Made by a program: the position numbers and the translations under genes | NCBI RefSeq assembly: GCF_004000215.1 | Contig: NZ_RBVY01000002.1 | Coordinates: 496,001 to 560,000 of the forward strand | Direction: 5' to 3' | Source of the DNA: Nitratireductor alexandrii | GTDB lineage: Bacteria > Pseudomonadota > Alphaproteobacteria > Rhizobiales > Rhizobiaceae | Length of the DNA: 64,000 bases | Notes under the pieces: generated by a model | The model's database searches: none | Told to the model about the DNA's origin: nothing | What the model saw: the letters and a program-made list of their open reading frames with translations, nothing else | In this document: in pieces, positions 60,196-64,000 of the stretch | Position numbering within the stretch: position 1 is the first letter of the stretch | Layout of the letters: each line of letters opens with the position of its first letter

Positions 60196-60984
60196 TCAGT
60201 CGCCGTAAACGTCGACATCGAAATATTTGTCGTTGATTTCCTTGTATTTTCCGTTTTCGCGGATCGCCAGGATGGCTGCCGAGAACTTGTCGGCCAGGTC
60301 GGTCTCGCCCTTGCGCACGGCCACGCCGGCGCCCTGGCCGTTGATCACCGGGTCGGGCGTCAGCGTGTCGAGGATCTTGCAGCACGCGCCGTCGTCGGTC
60401 TTCAGCCATTCCGACAACACGATGACGTCGTCGATCACCGCGTCGATGCGGCCATTGGCGATGTCGAGCTTGTATTCGTCGGGCGTCGGGTAGAGCTTCA
60501 GGTCGGCCGAGGGCAGTTTTTCCTCGGCGTAGTTGGAATGGGTGGTGGAGGATTGCGCGCCGAGCGCCTTGCCGTCCAGCGCCGCGTCGGTGGCTTCCGT
60601 CAGCGCGCTGTCCTTGGGCACGGCGATCGCCGGCGGGGTGTTGTAGTACTTGGCGCTGAAATCGACCTTTTCCTTGCGCTCGTCGGTGATCGACATCGAG
60701 GCGATGATGGCGTCGAACTTGCCGGCCTGCAGGGCGGGGATGATGCCGTCCCAGTCCTGGGTGACGAACTCGCAATCGGCCTTCATTTCCTCGCACAGCG
60801 CCTTGGCGACATCGATGTCGAAGCCGACCAGCGAGCCGTCGGCCTCGAGATTGTTGAACGGCGGGTAGGCGCCTTCCGTGCCGATCTTGAGTTTCATCAT
60901 CTCCTGGGCATGGGCGCCGGTGCCCAGGGAAAGCGCGAGCAGGGCGGCCGAGGCGGCAATCGCCAGACGCTGTTGGATACGCAT
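60196..60984 (-). CDS. Polar amino-acid ABC importer substrate-binding protein (HisJ/ArgT-like)
   Basis: 262 aa; ATG 60984 follows GAGAGGA. Sec signal peptide MRIQQRLAIAASAALLALSLGTGAHA. Mature part: KIGTEGAYPPFNNLEADGSLVGFDIDVAKALCEEMKADCEFVTQDWDGIIPALQAGKFDAIIASMSITDERKEKVDFS, the classic type-II amino-acid binding fold with basic-amino-acid-like features (FDIDVA, TDERK). Internal Cys pair DGACCKI. First gene of the importer operon. Confidence 0.94.
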   Translation of the reverse strand: MRIQQRLAIAASAALLALSLGTGAHAQEMMKLKIGTEGAYPPFNNLEADGSLVGFDIDVAKALCEEMKADCEFVTQDWDGIIPALQAGKFDAIIASMSITDERKEKVDFSAKYYNTPPAIAVPKDSALTEATDAALDGKALGAQSSTTHSNYAEEKLPSADLKLYPTPDEYKLDIANGRIDAVIDDVIVLSEWLKTDDGACCKILDTLTPDPVINGQGAGVAVRKGETDLADKFSAAILAIRENGKYKEINDKYFDVDVYGD

Positions 60985-61037
60985 AATGTTCCTCTCTGTC
61001 TGTTTGTCGTTGCTTGCGGCTTGCGGCCGCTTGTCGT

Positions 61038-61055
61038 TTCCGGCGGGTGCCGGAA
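61038..61055 (-). promoter_or_regulatory. Small hairpin in the leader of the binding-protein gene
   Basis: TTCCGGC (61038-61044) and GCCGGAA (61049-61055), 4-nt loop, 54 bp upstream of the start of the amino-acid binding protein. Could be a leader stem or an operator. Also lies within the 160-bp gap behind mobB, so it may end that transcript. Confidence 0.35.
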
Positions 61056-61144
61056 CACCCGTGAAAACCGGATACTCCCACTGTTTTTGCCGGGAATGCA
61101 ACCGCAAAGCGCGATGCGGCGGTTCTGCGTCGAAGCCCTCGGGC

Positions 61145-61663
61145 TCAAGCGCCGCGCGCTGTCAGGCCGGTGCACCTTTCGACGAAATCGGCGATCGCGA
61201 CGATGTCGTCGAGACGGAACACCGGCACGGTTTCTCCCGAGACCGGGTGGTCGGCGGCGATGGCGACGATATTGGGGCTCGAGGCGGTCAGCGGCTCGCG
61301 GTTGCGCGCCTCCAGGCGCCGGGTCTCGAGCTTGGGGTGGGCGTCGTGCTTGTAGCCTTCGACCAGGATGAGGTCGCAGGGCGCGAGCTTGGCGAGCACG
61401 TCGGCCAGATCGGGCTCTTTCTCGTCGCGCAATTCGTGCATCAGCGCCCAGCGCCGACCCGACACGATCGCCACCTCCATCGCCCCGGCCTCGCGATGGC
61501 GGAAGGAATCCGTGCCGTGCCTGTCGATGTCGAAGGCGTGATGGGCGTGCTTGACGGTCGACACGACATGGCCGCGCCGGCCGAGTTCGCTGACCAGCGC
61601 CGCCGTCAGCGCGGTCTTGCCCGAATTTTTCCAGCCGGTGATCCCGAAAACCCGTCTGGTCAT
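61145..61663 (-). CDS. mobB: Molybdopterin-guanine dinucleotide biosynthesis adapter MobB
   Basis: 172 aa; ATG 61663 overlaps the mobA stop (ATGA). P-loop GTPase fold: RVFGITGWKNSGKTALTAALVSELGRRGHVVSTVKHAHHAFDIDRHGTDSFRHREAGA, then DLILVEGYKHDAHPKLETRR. Assists MobA in attaching GMP to molybdopterin for bis-MGD enzymes such as NarG. Confidence 0.95.
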   Translation of the reverse strand: MTRRVFGITGWKNSGKTALTAALVSELGRRGHVVSTVKHAHHAFDIDRHGTDSFRHREAGAMEVAIVSGRRWALMHELRDEKEPDLADVLAKLAPCDLILVEGYKHDAHPKLETRRLEARNREPLTASSPNIVAIAADHPVSGETVPVFRLDDIVAIADFVERCTGLTARGA

Positions 61664-62283
61664 TGCGCCTCGTCCGCGATCAGCCGCTCGGCGATGGCCA
61701 GGTCGCCGGGCGTGTTGATGTTGAAAAACGGGTCGATCTCCGCGCCGTTGCGCTTTTGCATGGCGAATTCGACGATATCGATGCTGCGCGACCGGCAAAA
61801 GCCTGAAACGGAGGGTTTTTCGGGCCCGTTCAGGAACGCCGCCATCTCGTCGGCCAGCGCCGTCGGCCACAGGCCGAACACCGGATGCGTCCGGCCGCGC
61901 GAGGCGGCGAGCGCGATCCGCTGCGGGTGCCCGGCCACAGCCAGCCGGGCGACGAGATCGGGCGGGAAGAAGGGCGTGTCGGTCGCTGTCGTGACAAGCC
62001 GGTCGAAGCCGGCGCTGGCTGCCCAGACCAGGCCGGCATGGATGCCGGCGAGCGGTCCGCGCTGGCCGGCAACAATGTCGCCGATCACCGGGCGGCCGAA
62101 GGCGGAAAAACGCTGCGGGTCGAGATTGGCGCTCACCGCGACCGCCTCAACCGCCGGCGCGAGGCGCTCCAGCACATGCGCGATCAGCGGTTTCCCGGCC
62201 AGTGTCAGGAAGGCCTTGTCGGAGCCGGCCATGCGCGAGGAGCGGCCACCGGCGAGCACCAGCCCGGCGAGGCGGCGCTCCAT
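61660..62283 (-). CDS. mobA: Molybdenum cofactor guanylyltransferase MobA
   Basis: 207 aa. N-terminal nucleotide-binding signature GLVLAGGRSSRMAGSDKAFLTLAGKPLIAHVLERL, GQRGPLAGIHAGL, the metal-binding Asp in TTATDTPFFPPDL and the C-terminal FFNINTPGDLAIAE. Transfers GMP from GTP to Mo-molybdopterin. Sits between the MFS gene (3-bp gap) and mobB in one leftward operon. Confidence 0.96.
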   Translation of the reverse strand: MERRLAGLVLAGGRSSRMAGSDKAFLTLAGKPLIAHVLERLAPAVEAVAVSANLDPQRFSAFGRPVIGDIVAGQRGPLAGIHAGLVWAASAGFDRLVTTATDTPFFPPDLVARLAVAGHPQRIALAASRGRTHPVFGLWPTALADEMAAFLNGPEKPSVSGFCRSRSIDIVEFAMQKRNGAEIDPFFNINTPGDLAIAERLIADEAQ

Positions 62284-62286
62284 CGC

Positions 62287-63504
62287 TCACGCGCCCCCGA
62301 GCGGCCCGGCGACGCGGTCGACCCACATGCCGTAGAACGTGGCCACGATCGCCGCGGCGGCCGACAGCGCCATCACCCACAATAGCGGCATGGCGCCGCT
62401 TGCGGGCGACAGCAGCGCGCCGGCGACCACCGCCAGCGCGGCGCCGCCGCCGATCTGCATCGAGCCGCCGAGACCGGAGGCCGAGCCCGCCAGGCGCGGG
62501 CGCACGCTGACGATGCCGGCATTGGCACTCGGCAGGGTGATGCCGTTGCCGAGCCCGACCATGGTCGCCGGTCCGAACAGCGATAGCGGGTGTACGTAAC
62601 CGAGGCCGAACAGGACCAGCGACACCACCATGCCGATCAGGGTCACGACATTGCCGGCAAGCATCATCGGTCCGATCCCGACCCGGGCGCCGAAACGGCC
62701 CGACAGGAAGTTGCCGCTCATGTAGCCGACCGAGATCAGCATGAAATAGAGCCCGTATTCCGACGGGCTGAGTTTCAGGATTTCCGTGGCGACATAGGGA
62801 CCGCCGCCGAGAAAGGCGAAGAACGAACCGGTGGTGAAGGCGGCCGTCAGCGCATAGGCCCAGAAGCGGCGCGAGCGCAACAGTTCGGGATAGGCGCGGA
62901 ACTGCGCCGAGAAACTGGGCGACAGCGCCTTGTTGGTCTCGTTGAGGTCGAGATAGACCACGCAGATCGACACCAGGCCGAAACCCAGCGTCAGCACGAA
63001 GGTGGATTGCCAGCCATACCATTCGTCGAGCAGGCCGCCGATCGCCGGCGCGATCATCGGCACCAGAGACATGCCCATGACGATATAGGCGATCTTGCTG
63101 ACCGTTTCCTCCGTGCGCACCGTGTCGCGCACGATGGCGCGCGACAGCACCATGCCGGCCGCCGAAAACGCCTGCAGCACGCGGCAGGCGAGCAGGATTT
63201 CGATCGTCGGGGCAAACAGCGCCGCGACGGTGCCGATCAGGAAGATCGCGAAGCAGGTCAGCATCACCGGCCGTCGCCCGAACCGGTCCGAGGCCGGGCC
63301 GATGAAAAGCTGCAGCACGGCGGTCGCGCCGAGATAGAGCGACACCAGGAGCTGCACAACCGCATAGTCGGCCGAAAAGTGCCGCGCGATACCGGGCAGG
63401 GACGGTAGGAAAATATTCATCGCCAGCGGCCCGGTCGCCGTCGCGATGACGAGGGTGAGGATATGCGGCGAACGAACCCCCGTCAGCTGGCGCCGGTCGC
63501 TCAT
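62287..63504 (-). CDS. MFS multidrug efflux transporter (Bcr/CflA family)
   Basis: 405 aa, about 12 membrane segments. N-terminal ATGPLAMNIFLPSLPGIARHFSADYAVVQLLVSLYLGATAVLQLFIGPASDRFGRRPVML shows the MFS motif A (GPASDRFGRRPV) of the Bcr/CflA group, and SRAIVRDTVRTEETVSKIAYIVMGMSLVPMIAPAIGGLL the motif C-like antiporter stretch. Inner-membrane export of drugs or metabolites; substrate unknown. Co-oriented with mobA-mobB, probably only by operon convenience. Confidence 0.93.
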   Translation of the reverse strand: MSDRRQLTGVRSPHILTLVIATATGPLAMNIFLPSLPGIARHFSADYAVVQLLVSLYLGATAVLQLFIGPASDRFGRRPVMLTCFAIFLIGTVAALFAPTIEILLACRVLQAFSAAGMVLSRAIVRDTVRTEETVSKIAYIVMGMSLVPMIAPAIGGLLDEWYGWQSTFVLTLGFGLVSICVVYLDLNETNKALSPSFSAQFRAYPELLRSRRFWAYALTAAFTTGSFFAFLGGGPYVATEILKLSPSEYGLYFMLISVGYMSGNFLSGRFGARVGIGPMMLAGNVVTLIGMVVSLVLFGLGYVHPLSLFGPATMVGLGNGITLPSANAGIVSVRPRLAGSASGLGGSMQIGGGAALAVVAGALLSPASGAMPLLWVMALSAAAAIVATFYGMWVDRVAGPLGGA

Positions 63505-63562
63505 GCCGGCCTCCGCCTGATCGCGGCCGGGGCGGGGACGCCTGGATCGCGCATCGCCATGC

Positions 63563-64000
63563 TCAAAGACCGTCCGGGCTCATGGTCGGCCCCGTGCTTT
63601 CGGCGGCCGGCTTGCGCGGGCCGCGCACCTGCTCGCGATAGAGCGTGAACAGGCCCGAGCCCACGACGATCACCGCGCCGGTGATCATGGCCGCGTCGGG
63701 CACGTCGCCGAAGACCGCGTAGCCGAGCACCAGGGCCCATAAAAGCCCGGTGTAGCGATAGGGCGCCACGAACGAGATCTCGCCGGTGCGCATCGAGATG
63801 ATGACGCACTGGTAGCCGACCAGCACCATGATGGCGGCCACGGCGAGCGTGCCGAACTGGCCGCCGTCGAGCGGCGTCCAGCCGCCCAGCGGAACGACCA
63901 GCAGGCCGCCGACGATGGTCACGCCGAGCGCGCTCAGCGTCGAGACCAGAAGTGTCGGCACGCCGGCGTCGATGCGCCGGGTTGCGAGGTCGCGCACGGT
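63563..64000 (-). CDS. EamA/DMT-family transporter (N-terminal part outside window)
   Basis: C-terminal 145 residues of a drug/metabolite transporter. The frame is open to the window edge and the GTG at 63997 is internal-looking (preceded by codon ACC, and the segment LATRRIDAGVPTLLVSTLSALGVTIVGG is the family's mid-protein junction). The second EamA repeat is present: LAVAAIMVLVGYQCVIISMRTGEISFVAPYRYTGLLWALVLGYAVFGDVPDAAMITGAVIVVGSGLFTLYRE. Substrate unknown. Confidence 0.88.
   Translation of the reverse strand, partial: TVRDLATRRIDAGVPTLLVSTLSALGVTIVGGLLVVPLGGWTPLDGGQFGTLAVAAIMVLVGYQCVIISMRTGEISFVAPYRYTGLLWALVLGYAVFGDVPDAAMITGAVIVVGSGLFTLYREQVRGPRKPAAESTGPTMSPDGL

Noticed and set aside
1-64000. 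Mobile elements, CRISPR arrays, tRNA or rRNA genes
   Set aside because: No transposase or integrase reading frame, regularly spaced repeats, or tRNA/rRNA-like sequence was found on reading the window; a dedicated tRNA scan was not possible.

Overview
The window is a GC-rich (about two-thirds G+C), densely packed stretch of bacterial chromosome. Gene content and protein style (fused NarK, a NarR-like regulator, MobA/MobB, CobT, a DUF1289/retropepsin-like pair, many ABC importers) point to an alphaproteobacterium, most likely of the order Hyphomicrobiales (Rhizobiales). No rRNA, tRNA, insertion sequence, phage gene or CRISPR array is visible. The first gene (AraC regulator) and the last gene (EamA-type transporter) run off the window edges.

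Region 1 (1-35.9 kb) is a run of four catabolic modules. Most pair a dedicated regulator, an ABC importer and enzymes that cut C-N or ester bonds. (a) 1-11 kb: AraC regulator, VOC protein, type-B carboxylesterase, HxH amidohydrolase, a complete branched-chain-type (Liv) importer and an MBL-fold hydrolase. (b) 11-17.1 kb: a leftward operon (SDR, DSD1/D-threonine-aldolase-like PLP enzyme, NTF2-like protein) diverging from RidA plus a dihydroorotase-like deacetylase, and a flavin monooxygenase with an added NTF2-like N-terminus. (c) 17.2-24.2 kb: RpiR regulator diverging from an SsuABC/TauABC-type importer, a Gfo/Idh/MocA oxidoreductase and an amidase. (d) 24.3-35.9 kb: aldehyde dehydrogenase and LysR regulator diverging from a PotABCD-type importer, a creatinase/DoeA-like M24 protein, an HDAC-family deacetylase, a cupin, a PuuB-like FAD oxidase and an unusual regulator that fuses an NTF2-like domain to an AraC-type HTH. 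Module (d) reads like a pathway for an acylated (poly)amine or ectoine-like compound.

Region 2 (36-48.6 kb) is a respiratory nitrate reductase locus. A NarR/Dnr-type Crp/Fnr regulator diverges from narK (a NarK1-NarK2 double transporter), narG, narH, narJ, narI, a parvulin-type prolyl isomerase, a hemerythrin-like protein and, past a strong hairpin, a DUF2478 protein. Two Fnr/Dnr-type palindromes lie in the divergent promoter region.

Region 3 (48.7-64 kb) is mostly housekeeping: dusA, a TauE/SafE permease, a retropepsin-like protease and DUF1289 protein, a CobT homologue that has lost its key glutamates, a PdhS/PleC-like histidine kinase, a nuclease, a GST, a uracil-DNA glycosylase, an Lrp regulator, an AlkD-like protein, a beta-hydroxyacid dehydrogenase, a polar amino-acid importer lacking a local ATPase, mobB-mobA (which would serve the molybdenum cofactor of NarG), a Bcr/CflA efflux pump and an EamA transporter.

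The clearest non-coding signals are the Fnr-type boxes (36731 and 36867), a nested palindrome array between lysR and the Pot-type operon (26763-26810), a 9-bp-arm inverted repeat upstream of ridA (13475-13507), repeated GGTCCAA elements in the rpiR/ABC divergent region, a rho-independent terminator at 1047-1074, and several perfect GC hairpins behind binding-protein genes or operon ends.
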